From Thalassotalea euphylliae (GTDB lineage: Bacteria; Pseudomonadota; Gammaproteobacteria; Enterobacterales; Alteromonadaceae): 64,000 bases of DNA. Under the pieces are notes generated by a model. That model saw only the letters and a list, made by a program, of their open reading frames with translations. It was not told where the DNA came from and ran no database searches. Below are positions 9,176 through 18,835 of the stretch, in pieces. The DNA is taken from assembly GCF_003390335.1 (NCBI RefSeq), contig NZ_QUOU01000001.1:3348001-3412000 (forward strand), in the 5' to 3' direction. Made by a program: the position numbers and the translations under genes. Numbering within the stretch: position 1 is the first letter of the stretch; each line of letters begins with the position of its first letter.

Positions 9176-11454
9176 TCAATTTCCGTGATATCCAGCGCGT
9201 CATTGTCACCAGCAATTACAATAATCGTCGCCTTGGCGCCAGCATTACCCGTAAACTTGACCCTGAGAGTAACCAGCCCCTTTTCAGCAACTCTTGTCGT
9301 TTTATCCCAATATTTAATTTCTTCAATGGCAAAATCATTGGTGTCATAAGGGGTAAGGTAAAAGTTCATTTGTACGTCTTTAACGCGTTTACCCTTGCGA
9401 ACAACCTCAACGCTGCATGTCATGGTGTCATTGTGTTGACCAGACAAATTGGTTGGCCTAACGAACCTGCCAGCTTGTCTCACCGGACTATAAATAGCCT
9501 TCACATCAAGGCCACCACCTCGCGTAAAACCTGTCCCTCTAAATATTTCTAGTTGTAATAAATCAATATCGTTTTGTCGTTGGTCGTCAAGATAAGGATC
9601 CATTAAATTATCAGGAGGATCGGCGGCGATGCCGTCGTCACCGACAGCACCAGCGTTATTGCCATCGCCACGATGTTGTGCCGCCAATATATGACCAAGC
9701 TCATGAGAGACTACCGCGCCCTGCGAACGCAAGTTACACGTGGTATTTAAATCAAACATAAAAATGCCACCAGCAAATAACTCAATTGATTGAGTATAGG
9801 GTGCCTCAGGGGTTTTAAACGGCGCTATTTCAACAAAATTGGCCGTATCATCAGGTGTTATCGTTTCTCGCGGGCCTTTGTACTTGCCATATACACCATT
9901 AATCGCAGGCGAGTGAGGGGCATCAGGCTCAGCAAATAAATTGGGTAAATTACCAGACGCGCCAAAGCCGCCAGTATCAACATCTACTCCGCTCGGGCAA
10001 AAATTAAAAACAACAATCCCTCTATGCGCATTTACGCATGAAGCAACAATGGCATTAGGCTCTGTCAAATAAGGCAATTTAAAGTAATCGTCTTTGACAT
10101 TTTCAATGGTGAAATGGCCTGCCGTACCAACTATTGGCTTCACATTGTCGAATTGGTCAACCCCGGCCACTTGCCCTGATGGGTTAGTAATAGTAGAAAT
10201 ATAATTGCCAACGGTCGTATTAGTATCAGCAACCAATTTTATGCCGACCTGACGCATATGAATATTGGCCATTTGCATCATTTTGATTATATCAGCTGAG
10301 CTAAATTGGCTGGTAGCGCCACTGGCTTGTTGAAAAATATTGACGCGATAAGCAATACGACGTTCTTGCACAACCTTTAGCGTCATATACACACAGGGCG
10401 CTTGCGCTTCGGCTGTCCAACCCTCCAACACCACCCAACCAGGTTTGAGGCCAGTGAGCATGCAATCAATACCCGTGTTTTGCAACTCGCCATCTATGTT
10501 AGGAAATTTAGCCGAGCCAACAACATTTTTAATGCGCCAAACAAAACCTTCGTCATTTGGGGCTAGCACAAAATCAGGCGCAGCGGGTTCAACTTTCGTC
10601 AGTTTAAAAATCGCCGCTTTAGTTTTACTATTTGCGCCAATAATCACCGCAGACGGATTAAATATGGTATTGATATCACTGTTTTCGGTAATTGCACCAA
10701 ACCTTGAAATCGGCAACTCGTGCTTGAGCTCTACCTTGATCACCCGCAATTTCACACATACTAGCAGGTTGGTATTTTCAAGATAGGGAAACACTTGGTA
10801 TTGCTTGCCCACATCAGCGTCGGTGAATTCAAGTTGCACCGTCTCACCAGTTTCTGCAGATTCAGTTTCCGCCCCAGAATCAAGGTCTTTAATCTTCCAT
10901 TTTACTGCTGCGCGCTGGCTGTCAGTCACATCTTCATTATCCACCGAAAAACCCGTGACCTTAAAGGTTGATTTAATATCTGGCGTCATTAATGAGGGGC
11001 CGGCGACGCCAGTTACTTCAACTTTTCGACGCACAATCGTATTCGACTGTTCAGGGGCAATATTGCCCGGCTTTTTCGCGCCCGGCCGCATTGGCACAAG
11101 CACCACTTCACCACCTTTAAAGACGTAATTTTTCTTGTCTTTGGTCAGGTTTTGGGTTTCATCAAAATCGTATTGCTCAACCAATTTCCAATTGATATAC
11201 GGCGGGTAGTCTACGCCCCAATTAAAGCGTGACAGCATTTTCCAATCACAGCCATCCGGTGCTGTGCCACGGGAGTGATAGTAGTTGGCAATTTTATCTA
11301 TGCTTTCACCAGCTTTGACCTTGTGCTCAAAAAAGCCGGATTTCCATTTTTTTCGCCCCGCCTGCAACTCTGCATCGGAGCGATTTTGGCCTGCTGGCGG
11401 CGCTAACATGCAGTTTTTAACAAACTTGTCGAGGTGAGCATTAGGATCAGCCAT
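9157..11454 (-). CDS. Probable T6SS effector: LysM-type N-terminus and metzincin-like metalloprotease
   Basis: The 765-residue product opens with a LysM-like segment (about residues 41-118, FEHKVKAGESIDKIANYY and a final EVVLVPM), followed by beta-rich, Ig-like linker regions. Its C-terminal third holds the zinc-protease motif HELGHILAAQH (H584, E585, H588, H594), which fits HExxHxxGxxH except for Ala at the Gly position. A Met-turn candidate NLMDP follows at residue 618. The core is therefore a metzincin-like protease. No signal peptide is present, as expected for T6SS cargo. GGAGG lies seven bases before the ATG and overlaps the end of the upstream gene. It follows vgrG and two small cargo-type genes, supporting an effector role. 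Confidence 0.88.
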   Translation of the reverse strand: MADPNAHLDKFVKNCMLAPPAGQNRSDAELQAGRKKWKSGFFEHKVKAGESIDKIANYYHSRGTAPDGCDWKMLSRFNWGVDYPPYINWKLVEQYDFDETQNLTKDKKNYVFKGGEVVLVPMRPGAKKPGNIAPEQSNTIVRRKVEVTGVAGPSLMTPDIKSTFKVTGFSVDNEDVTDSQRAAVKWKIKDLDSGAETESAETGETVQLEFTDADVGKQYQVFPYLENTNLLVCVKLRVIKVELKHELPISRFGAITENSDINTIFNPSAVIIGANSKTKAAIFKLTKVEPAAPDFVLAPNDEGFVWRIKNVVGSAKFPNIDGELQNTGIDCMLTGLKPGWVVLEGWTAEAQAPCVYMTLKVVQERRIAYRVNIFQQASGATSQFSSADIIKMMQMANIHMRQVGIKLVADTNTTVGNYISTITNPSGQVAGVDQFDNVKPIVGTAGHFTIENVKDDYFKLPYLTEPNAIVASCVNAHRGIVVFNFCPSGVDVDTGGFGASGNLPNLFAEPDAPHSPAINGVYGKYKGPRETITPDDTANFVEIAPFKTPEAPYTQSIELFAGGIFMFDLNTTCNLRSQGAVVSHELGHILAAQHRGDGNNAGAVGDDGIAADPPDNLMDPYLDDQRQNDIDLLQLEIFRGTGFTRGGGLDVKAIYSPVRQAGRFVRPTNLSGQHNDTMTCSVEVVRKGKRVKDVQMNFYLTPYDTNDFAIEEIKYWDKTTRVAEKGLVTLRVKFTGNAGAKATIIVIAGDNDALDITEIECTILP

Positions 11455-11457
11455 CGC

Positions 11458-12081
11458 TTAGCCTCCGTGCGCTTCCATCAGCTTATCTTTGGTTGCTTGA
11501 TCTAGCTCGCCCGTTTGCTCTAAATCGTTGTCCCCCTGAAAGCCGCGAATGGCCGCTTTGGTTTGCTCATCTAGCTTATCGCTCGAACCACAAAAATAAC
11601 CTAAATTATTCAGTCGGCTTTGCGCTCCCGTTAAGTCATCTGAGGGGTTTAGATGGCCGATATCTAAAGTCACTTGCTCAGTATCACCAATTTTCAACAC
11701 CCCTTTTTTCGCGGTGGGCAGCACATATTCTTCAACAACACCGTTACCGTCTGATGTACCTTGGCGAGACTGACCATCGACAACCAAGGTATACTCAAGG
11801 TTGGCTCTGGGCTCGTCTTCTTCAATAAGCTTGAGTGTCACTTTGATCGGCGTACCTTTGCGGCGAAATTTATGCTTTTGATCAGACGCGCAGCTTATCG
11901 CTGTGGTATCAATATCGGGGATCACTAGCATGTCGCCGGGCGCTAACGTATTCATATTCTCGCGCTTTGATTTAAGCTCTCGATTAGCGCTATGGTTCCA
12001 CAGTGTGTCAGGTAAAAAACCATGTCGATAAGCGATACTTACGATTGAATCACCTTGTTTTACTTTGTAGTTTTTGGGCAT
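11458..12081 (-). CDS. LysM and peptidoglycan-binding domain protein of the VgrG cluster
   Basis: The product has an N-terminal LysM domain (MPKNYKVKQGDSIVSIAYRH, ending MLVIPD), a central beta-sandwich-like part with LEYTLVVDGQSRQGTSDGNG, and a C-terminal peptidoglycan_binding_1 domain (AQSRLNNLGYF ... TKAAIRGFQGDNDL). This combination is common in proteins encoded with VgrG and T6SS effectors, where it probably serves as an adaptor or cell-wall targeting module. I chose the ATG at 12081 because AGG sits eight bases upstream; a TTG at 12096 would add five residues but lacks a better site. The stop lies three bases before the metalloprotease start. Confidence 0.85.
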   Translation of the reverse strand: MPKNYKVKQGDSIVSIAYRHGFLPDTLWNHSANRELKSKRENMNTLAPGDMLVIPDIDTTAISCASDQKHKFRRKGTPIKVTLKLIEEDEPRANLEYTLVVDGQSRQGTSDGNGVVEEYVLPTAKKGVLKIGDTEQVTLDIGHLNPSDDLTGAQSRLNNLGYFCGSSDKLDEQTKAAIRGFQGDNDLEQTGELDQATKDKLMEAHGG

Positions 12082-12106
12082 CAGAATACCTGTCAACTTA
12101 ACTTAC

Positions 12107-12526
12107 TTAGGCTTTTTCCCAAGCTTTGCTGTCAATGTCTGGAAAGCTCACCTGACAATTTCCCGGCTCAAAGCCTGCTATTTTCACATAGCCCTTGTTA
12201 TCCAAAGTGCCTTTTGCCATTGTGCCATCAGGTAATTCCACCTGATACTTTTCACCCGCGAGAGGTTGGTCTTGTTCATCCACCAACTCGATTTCTAAGC
12301 AAGCACTTGGCGCTTCTTCCTGTTCACTGTTTTCCGTCTGATTAGCTGAGCCAGCAGCCCCCTGAAATGGCACAATTGGCGTTACGCCATATTTGCCCGA
12401 TTGGCGCTGTTGTTGTTCGGCTTTTACCTTGGCAACCTTGCCTGGGCTTGCTTCATCTGCCTCAAACACTTCTTCTGGATCAATAGGTTGCACTGCTGTA
12501 ATTGCTTTACCATCTTTAGGCTTCAC
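12107..12526 (-). CDS. T6SS-associated transthyretin-like domain protein
   Basis: The 139-residue product has a disordered, charged N-terminal half and a C-terminal beta-sandwich with the pattern ELVDEQDQPLAGEKYQVELP, a GTLDNKGYVKIAG turn and a closing CQVSFPDID. This small transthyretin/carboxypeptidase-regulatory-like domain is often found fused to VgrG C-termini or encoded beside them, where it helps mount effectors. Start is GTG, preceded by GGGGAGA eight bases upstream. It lies between vgrG and the LysM protein on the same strand, 25 bases before the latter. Confidence 0.85.
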   Translation of the reverse strand: MKPKDGKAITAVQPIDPEEVFEADEASPGKVAKVKAEQQQRQSGKYGVTPIVPFQGAAGSANQTENSEQEEAPSACLEIELVDEQDQPLAGEKYQVELPDGTMAKGTLDNKGYVKIAGFEPGNCQVSFPDIDSKAWEKA

Positions 12527-12645
12527 GAGTGTTTCTCCCCAGTGGCAGTTTTACGTTCATGTGCTTAAATGTTTATCCAAATTAATCGTTTACGCTTATC
12601 ATTCAGGCTTATCATTCACACTACCTATTTAAACTAAAAACGCAG

Positions 12646-14682
12646 CTAGTTAATTTTCACTAAGCTGCCTTTGAGCGTTAAGATAGCGCCCGACTTAAAT
12701 TCGCCCATAGCGCTTGCCTCCACTTTGGCATTAATGCCAGCTTTCACATTAATGTTCATTCCGGCATCAATATTCGTATTGCCATCCGCATCAAGTGCGA
12801 TATCACCTTTAGTACCTATTTTGATACCGTTCGAATCTATCGCGATAAAGGAGCCGCCTACTTTGATGGTGATGTTATCCGTTGCCTCGATGCAGATATT
12901 GGTGGCTTTGATATAACTGTCGTCGGTGATCTCTTGCGAGTGATTTTTTTTAAACACTTGAGCCACGTCACCGACCACAGTTAACGACAAACTGCCCGTG
13001 ATTTTTTTCGCCTCTTTGCCAGCCACCTTGAGGTGACGATCTTTGCCGATTTTTTCAATGTGATCTGCTTTGACTTCTTCATTGCGGTTATTGTCAACAC
13101 GCTCAAGCTGATCGTTTTTCACGATCAAATGGCGATTGTGTCCAATCATCTCAAAACAATCGTTTTTGATATTGATATCCTGATTTTTCTCGCCGTGAAC
13201 AAAAATTTGCTCTTCGCCTTTTTTGTCTTCAAAGCGCAGTTCGTTAAAGCCGCCACCGCCTTTGCTGGTGTTCGACTTTACACCAGAAAAAGTGGCATTG
13301 GCTGGCAGCTCGTACGGCGGCATAGTACCGCCGTTATAGACGCTACCAACGACTATCGGCTTGTCAGGATCACCATCTAAAAAATCGACTAACACTTCTT
13401 GCCCAATACGTGGGATATACTGGCTGCCCCACCCTTTACCCGCCCATGTTTGTGCCACGCGAATCCAACAAGAGCTATTTTCATCCGCTTGTGATTCTCT
13501 GTCCCAATGAAAAATCACCTTGATTCGACCAAACTCGTCAGTGTGAATTTCTTCGCCGCTTGGCCCCACCACAAGCGCAGTTTGTGGCCCTGTCATTTTG
13601 GGCTTGCGCGCTAACATTTGAGTCCTAAATGGCACATTGGTAGGAACCGCCCGAAAACTTGATGTGAACAGCGGTTGTTCGTTGTGATGTTCTTGGGCGG
13701 CGTAATCATCTGAGTTTAATGTGCAGTCAAACCGAGTAACAATGTAGTCACTGTTTTGATCTTCTCTGGGGTGATCAATTAAAGAAAACTGATGACCCGC
13801 AAATAGCGTACGTACATTACTCAGCGCCGATTTAACTTCATAGCCGACATTCTCGCGCTCCATCAAAATACGAGTGTAATCTTGGCCACTGGCAGGCTCA
13901 TTGTAATTGCCCGGATAATGGTAATGCTCGAAAGGGCTCATGGTATCGGTTTTAGGATCCGATGTTATCGCCTCTAAATTTTTCGTGGGTGTTGCAAAGT
14001 CAAACGCTTTTAATCGAATACCGCCAGAGCGCAGCTGGCGCGTATTTTTCCAAGAGCGGATCACTTCCATTTGAAATTGCACATTTTTGCTTGTCGCTTC
14101 ACGATAAGTCAGTTCGCCAGCGGTAGGGAGGATAGCGTTGTCATCAACCAGTGTTAAGACGTGCTGTCCGTCGGTGTGAGCAAAGTAATAATAAATGCCT
14201 TCTTGCTCCATAATACGAGAGATAAAATTGAAGTCAGTTTCGTTAAACTGCACCACATATTCATTGACGTCGTAGCTGCCAGTGAGCTTATCTTCATAGT
14301 CACTGAAACCTAATTCATCAAAAATATGCTTGATAATGTCTGGATAATTTTTGTTCTGAAAAATGCGACAATTGCTGCTCAAGTTAAGCAGCCAAAACCA
14401 CGGGCGCATCACTGCAATATAGCGAGTGGCCTGCGCCGATTCTTGATAAAAGTCACTGATAATCCCGTTAAAGTAACGAGGGTCGTTTTCAGTTTCTAGC
14501 CGGATAGTGGCATTCGTGCCCAACATATCGTCGAGGGATATGCTGTCATTTTCACTAATCATTTCGACAGTAAAGGTGAAAGGTCGCCCCAATGACTCCT
14601 GTATTTTGGCGCGATAAAACACCAACTCGTCATCACCTAATGCCGTGCTGATGGCAACTAGCCGTTGCCCTTGTTTTAACAT
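12646..14682 (-). CDS. vgrG: T6SS spike protein VgrG (TssI)
   Basis: VgrG trimers form the needle of the T6SS. The 678-residue product has the gp27-like base (LVFYRAKIQESLGRPFTFTVEMIS, then FNETDFNFISRIMEQEGIYYYF near residue 170), the gp5-like OB domain (HTDEFGRIKVIFHWDR, then SSCWIRVAQTWAG and YIPRIGQEVLVDFLDGDPD), and the C-terminal beta-helix (repeats such as NDQLERVDNNRNEEVKADHIEKIG split by turns). It ends shortly after the helix, so it carries no fused toxin; cargo must bind non-covalently through the DUF4280 or transthyretin-like proteins. AAGGA precedes the ATG. Confidence 0.97.
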   Translation of the reverse strand: MLKQGQRLVAISTALGDDELVFYRAKIQESLGRPFTFTVEMISENDSISLDDMLGTNATIRLETENDPRYFNGIISDFYQESAQATRYIAVMRPWFWLLNLSSNCRIFQNKNYPDIIKHIFDELGFSDYEDKLTGSYDVNEYVVQFNETDFNFISRIMEQEGIYYYFAHTDGQHVLTLVDDNAILPTAGELTYREATSKNVQFQMEVIRSWKNTRQLRSGGIRLKAFDFATPTKNLEAITSDPKTDTMSPFEHYHYPGNYNEPASGQDYTRILMERENVGYEVKSALSNVRTLFAGHQFSLIDHPREDQNSDYIVTRFDCTLNSDDYAAQEHHNEQPLFTSSFRAVPTNVPFRTQMLARKPKMTGPQTALVVGPSGEEIHTDEFGRIKVIFHWDRESQADENSSCWIRVAQTWAGKGWGSQYIPRIGQEVLVDFLDGDPDKPIVVGSVYNGGTMPPYELPANATFSGVKSNTSKGGGGFNELRFEDKKGEEQIFVHGEKNQDINIKNDCFEMIGHNRHLIVKNDQLERVDNNRNEEVKADHIEKIGKDRHLKVAGKEAKKITGSLSLTVVGDVAQVFKKNHSQEITDDSYIKATNICIEATDNITIKVGGSFIAIDSNGIKIGTKGDIALDADGNTNIDAGMNINVKAGINAKVEASAMGEFKSGAILTLKGSLVKIN

Positions 14683-14739
14683 AGCAACAATCCTTAATGA
14701 GGATTACGACCACTCAAATATATCAGTTATTTTAGTTGG

Positions 14740-15525
14740 TTATTGGGGCTGTGACAGCAAACCGTAAACCCCTAGCGCGTATGCTCTGCGCTCGCTCTTT
14801 CCCTTCAACGATCTGAGCCTAATGCCCTCGCCTAAAGCCAATGGCTTAGTCAGATATCTTGTATCCCCTGTGCCTTTGTCAAACTGCACACTGGCTCCAT
14901 CCGCCAACTGATAGGCAATAATGTCTCCTTGCTCTACGTTAACGGAAGTTGTGAACATAAAACGATTCTCGCCAAGCTCGGTTAGCTCGATACTATTACT
15001 TTGCCATAAAGGGATCAGCCTATCTCTTATCGAGCGCAAAACGGTGACCTTAATTTGCGTTGGCGATGCGAGATAAATTCCGCCCCCCGTTAACACGCCA
15101 GATTGAGGAACAGGGTTTGCCAAGTCCACCAAAGTGACGGCCTGTGCTTGAATTTGTGAGCGACTTATCAATTCGGCACCGACATAATCGAGTAAGTCAC
15201 CATCCATTAAAAATGTATTTAAGGTTTCGATGCGCTGCTGAATAAACTGGCGAACTTTTGCTCTGAGTAAGTTTGTTTTTGCTAAGCCCGCCGCCTTTTC
15301 TTGCTTAATAGCAGCCAAAGCCTGCTCAAGACTCGCTTTATTACTTGCTTTATCATTCAACTCATCACTCAGGTTTGAAGTAGCGCTATTTTCCTCATCA
15401 TCAATCATATAGACTGTTTGACTGTATTGCGCTCGATCGCTTTGTATTTCATCTATTTGCGCCAACGCGACACCTGCCAATCCCCAGAGTGACAAAACGA
15501 CAAGTAGCATATTGATCCGCGCCAT
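14740..15525 (-). CDS. Secreted protein of unknown function in the T6SS kinase/VgrG block
   Basis: The 261-residue product has a clear signal peptide (MARINMLLVVLSLWGLAG, cleavage after VALA) and no further membrane segment, so it is probably periplasmic. Residues 55-100 form a charged helical stretch; the C-terminal half is beta-rich, with segments TGGGIYLASPTQIKVTVL and ALGEGIRLRSLKG. I do not recognise the family. AGGA lies eight bases before the ATG. It sits between the PpkA-like kinase and vgrG on the same strand, which suggests a role in the same secretion process, perhaps as a kinase-linked periplasmic factor; that is inference. Confidence 0.8.
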   Translation of the reverse strand: MARINMLLVVLSLWGLAGVALAQIDEIQSDRAQYSQTVYMIDDEENSATSNLSDELNDKASNKASLEQALAAIKQEKAAGLAKTNLLRAKVRQFIQQRIETLNTFLMDGDLLDYVGAELISRSQIQAQAVTLVDLANPVPQSGVLTGGGIYLASPTQIKVTVLRSIRDRLIPLWQSNSIELTELGENRFMFTTSVNVEQGDIIAYQLADGASVQFDKGTGDTRYLTKPLALGEGIRLRSLKGKSERRAYALGVYGLLSQPQ

Positions 15526-15634
15526 TCAGTTATTCCTATTGTTATTGGCCAGTCTTTGTTTAAGTAAAAGTGTTGTTTAGGTAATAGCGCTAACTAGTTC
15601 AATTTACTAGTCAGTGCAGCACGGGTTCACCTAG

Positions 15635-18600
15635 TTAACGTTGTATTAAAAACTCCCGACTAGAAAGCGTTTCCTGCCCCAGTAAGATATCAAGAATATA
15701 ACTTCCTTCATTAAACCCTTGCAGTGGGCCAGTGACTTTAAAATAAGTTTCTCCTTGCTGATCAGCGAGCAATACCGGCACAGTGGTTAATTTAGTGGCT
15801 TTGGCATCGTCATACAGTTCCGCTTGTAATACCGCACTAGCGGCAGGAAAATTGGAATACTCCAGGCCAATAAAAACCGCATTTTCAGTTGGCACAATAT
15901 CGCTGCCGTCGCCCGATTCACTTGCGATGTCATCAAAAGCCTGCCCCATGATCACAAGTTTGGTAATCTTGGGTTTTACGCGCTCTATTTCATTTAAGAC
16001 CTCGTTTTGCGCTTCTGCAATAAACAAGCTTGTTGGGAACTTTTTCGCTGCAGCGAGTGCTAGCTGTTCGGCCTCACTCAGCTCCCCCGCCGCCAGTAAG
16101 TCCATGACCTTTTGATTCAAACTCAACTCTAACGTTTGCATGCCAGCTAGGGCTTCTGGCTGATTTTCTTGTTGCGCTAACACTTCGTTAAACACATCAA
16201 AGGCATTTTCAAACTCAGGCTGCAAGAGTCGACCATTTTCAATATGCTCATAGCCTTGATTAATCTTAGCGGTGATAGCCTGCTCTGCTTCGTTGGCCGC
16301 AGTTGCCGCTTGCTCAGCGGAAATGATTTGCTGCTCAAGCTCCAGCAGGTGAGCCTGCTCACCATAGTTAACCGCCAGCGCCTTATCGCTATAGGTTTTT
16401 GCTTTTTCAAATTCGCCTTTTTGCAACGCCCAAATACCTAATTGATGATAGCGACTGATAATTCTTTCTTTCGCCGCCAGCGCTTCAAAATGGGCAGGAT
16501 GGATTGACAATACCTGGTCAATATAGTGCATAGCGCTTCTTTGACCCGCGCCAGACAAATAGTCTTTAGCGATAAGTTCTTCTGCGGTTTGCATCAATTC
16601 CGCTATTTTTTGGTGCCGTAAAAGTTGTTGATGGCGCTCGGCATAAGCCGTATCTTGGCCAAACGTGGGAAATAATTCTCGCAATTGATTATGCGCTTGC
16701 ACGGCCTCAGTGAATCGAGCAGCGCTTTCATGGTTAGCCACTAAGGCATTAATGTCACTTTTCAGCGAAGCTATTCCAGTGCGCGCATAGCCATTATCTG
16801 GGGCTGTCATCAAAATGTCTTGATAAACAGCCAGTAGCGCTTCGCTATTAGCGAGTAATTCAGCCTTGTTAGCCCGTAAAGCTTCCGCCTCAGCCAGCAA
16901 GTTAGCAAGTGAAGATATTTGCTCGCCGCTATCGGATTTTGGGGTGCTTTCTTTGTTTTGGGGAGCTTGGGCTGTGGTAGTCATTTGTGTTGGCTGATTA
17001 CTAATGTCAGCTTTTTCGTTGATTGCGTTAGCTGGGTAATTCGCTTGCTGATTAACTTGCTGCTTAACTTGCTGAGCAGTCTGCAAATTGACTTGTTCTG
17101 TTTGTTGGCTAAGTTCTGATTTTTGCTGTGCGACCAATAACGGCGCCTGTTTATCACTCGTATGCTTATTACCAGCTTGTTTGTCATCGGCGTGGCTGTT
17201 ATTAATAAGGTTGACCCAAACACTTTTTACATCGACCACGTTTAAATAGTGTAAGGTGAAAACGCCCACACCTATCGCCAGTGCAACACCTGCAACGATT
17301 TTCCAGCTTGCACTCGCTTCATTGACCGCAACTTCACTAGCGTGCTGGTGGCGCTCATCTTCACTCAAGCTCACCTTAGGTATTTCAAGCTCCTTTGTAT
17401 ACTGCTGAGAATCCGCTACCTGAGGATGCTGAGTGTTGCCGCTCAAGTTATTCGTGCTTTGTGTATGAGTTTCCGATTGACTGAATGTCGTATCAGTCAC
17501 CATTGTTTCCGCGGGTGTTGTTTCCGTGGACGTTAATTCAGTACGCGGAGTTTCGGTGGACGATGTCTCAGTGGATGTTATTTCAGTGATATGAGCACTC
17601 GCGCCCACTTCACTGGTGGTCATAGTATTGGTGGCACCGAAATGTTCTGTGTTATCGATTGAAACTGAATCAATTGAAACTGAGCTGTTTTCAATATTCT
17701 CGTCTGGGGTTGGTGTAGCGAGTTGCTCCAAGTTTGTATCGTCATTGGGCGTGACGCGCTGCGATTGCGAGCTGAGATAAGTGGGCGTTGCAATGCGAGT
17801 GGCCTCTTCCTTGCCATTATTCCGCGGCTCTGCCCCCATACGTTTGAGCTTAGCTCGCTGCGCTTTGTGCTGCTCTCGTTGCTCTGACAATTTCGCTAAG
17901 ATTTCCGCTGGAATTTGCGCTAAGGCATCAATCAGCTCTTTACCTGATGACCAGCGCTCTTCCGGTTTTTTCGCTAACAATTTATTAATGATGGGTTGGA
18001 ATGTTTCACTAAGGTATGGTGAGACGCTCGGAATAGGCTCAGAAATATGTTTGATACCAATCGATACGGAAGAGTCACCATCAAACGGAACTTTACCTAC
18101 GAGCATTCGATATAAAACGACACCAAGACTGTAAAGGTCTGAGCGGTGATCCACTTTCGCGGAAATCGCCTGCTCAGGGCTCATGTAATGGGGTGTGCCC
18201 ACAATTGTTCCCGTGTTAGTCATGGCACTAACGGCATCAAATGCTCTGGCAATGCCAAAATCAGTCAGTACAGCGCGCCCATCTTCGTCGTGCAGCATAA
18301 TGTTTTCTGGTTTAATATCGCGATGAGCAAAGCCTTTTTTACCAGCGTATTCAAGTGCTGCGGCGACATCTTTTACCACTTCCAGCATATCGGTTAGCGA
18401 TAATTGATTGAGCCGGCACTTGAGATCGTCTCCCTTGATATACTCCATTACCAAATAGTGTTGGTTATCAATAACACCAGCATCATAAACGGTGACAATG
18501 TTGGGGTGTACTAACTGACTAACGATCCTCGCTTCGCGCAAAAACCGCTCCCCGAAGACGGGATCTTGAGAAAGTTGATGAGAAATGATCTTAATGGCAA

Positions 18601-18712
18601 CCAAGCGTTGAACACTTTTCTGCATTCCCAGATATACCGTTGCCATGCCACCTTGGCCTAGCACCTCCTTGAATTCATACCCTGGAATGTCAATGCTTGG
18701 CATATCTTTCAT
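15635..18712 (-). CDS. PpkA-like membrane Ser/Thr protein kinase
   Basis: This 1025-residue protein resembles the T6SS regulator PpkA, which starts the threonine-phosphorylation pathway that switches assembly on. The kinase domain (about 11-275) is intact: glycine loop GQGGMATVYLG, K41 in VAIK, catalytic HRD at 130-132, DFG at 151-153 and a phosphorylatable loop TNTGTIVGTPHYMSPEQ. A Ser/Thr/Glu-rich linker (about 370-405, with repeated STET units) leads to one transmembrane helix near 470-491. The C-terminal half is helical and repeat-like, with a final beta domain, all predicted periplasmic. No PppA phosphatase or FHA protein is visible in the window. The start at 18712 is uncertain; the in-frame ATG at 18703 is also possible. 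Confidence 0.9.
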   Translation of the reverse strand: MKDMPSIDIPGYEFKEVLGQGGMATVYLGMQKSVQRLVAIKIISHQLSQDPVFGERFLREARIVSQLVHPNIVTVYDAGVIDNQHYLVMEYIKGDDLKCRLNQLSLTDMLEVVKDVAAALEYAGKKGFAHRDIKPENIMLHDEDGRAVLTDFGIARAFDAVSAMTNTGTIVGTPHYMSPEQAISAKVDHRSDLYSLGVVLYRMLVGKVPFDGDSSVSIGIKHISEPIPSVSPYLSETFQPIINKLLAKKPEERWSSGKELIDALAQIPAEILAKLSEQREQHKAQRAKLKRMGAEPRNNGKEEATRIATPTYLSSQSQRVTPNDDTNLEQLATPTPDENIENSSVSIDSVSIDNTEHFGATNTMTTSEVGASAHITEITSTETSSTETPRTELTSTETTPAETMVTDTTFSQSETHTQSTNNLSGNTQHPQVADSQQYTKELEIPKVSLSEDERHQHASEVAVNEASASWKIVAGVALAIGVGVFTLHYLNVVDVKSVWVNLINNSHADDKQAGNKHTSDKQAPLLVAQQKSELSQQTEQVNLQTAQQVKQQVNQQANYPANAINEKADISNQPTQMTTTAQAPQNKESTPKSDSGEQISSLANLLAEAEALRANKAELLANSEALLAVYQDILMTAPDNGYARTGIASLKSDINALVANHESAARFTEAVQAHNQLRELFPTFGQDTAYAERHQQLLRHQKIAELMQTAEELIAKDYLSGAGQRSAMHYIDQVLSIHPAHFEALAAKERIISRYHQLGIWALQKGEFEKAKTYSDKALAVNYGEQAHLLELEQQIISAEQAATAANEAEQAITAKINQGYEHIENGRLLQPEFENAFDVFNEVLAQQENQPEALAGMQTLELSLNQKVMDLLAAGELSEAEQLALAAAKKFPTSLFIAEAQNEVLNEIERVKPKITKLVIMGQAFDDIASESGDGSDIVPTENAVFIGLEYSNFPAASAVLQAELYDDAKATKLTTVPVLLADQQGETYFKVTGPLQGFNEGSYILDILLGQETLSSREFLIQR

Positions 18713-18835
18713 TTACGAATTTGCCTCAGTTTCCATTCGCCCAGTTCAATTGTAGTAGAAGAACTGATTTCGTGGTGAGCAATGGCAAAAATATTTGCCA
18801 ACAGCTCAGCTTAGCTACCCCTCACCTAGACTTAC

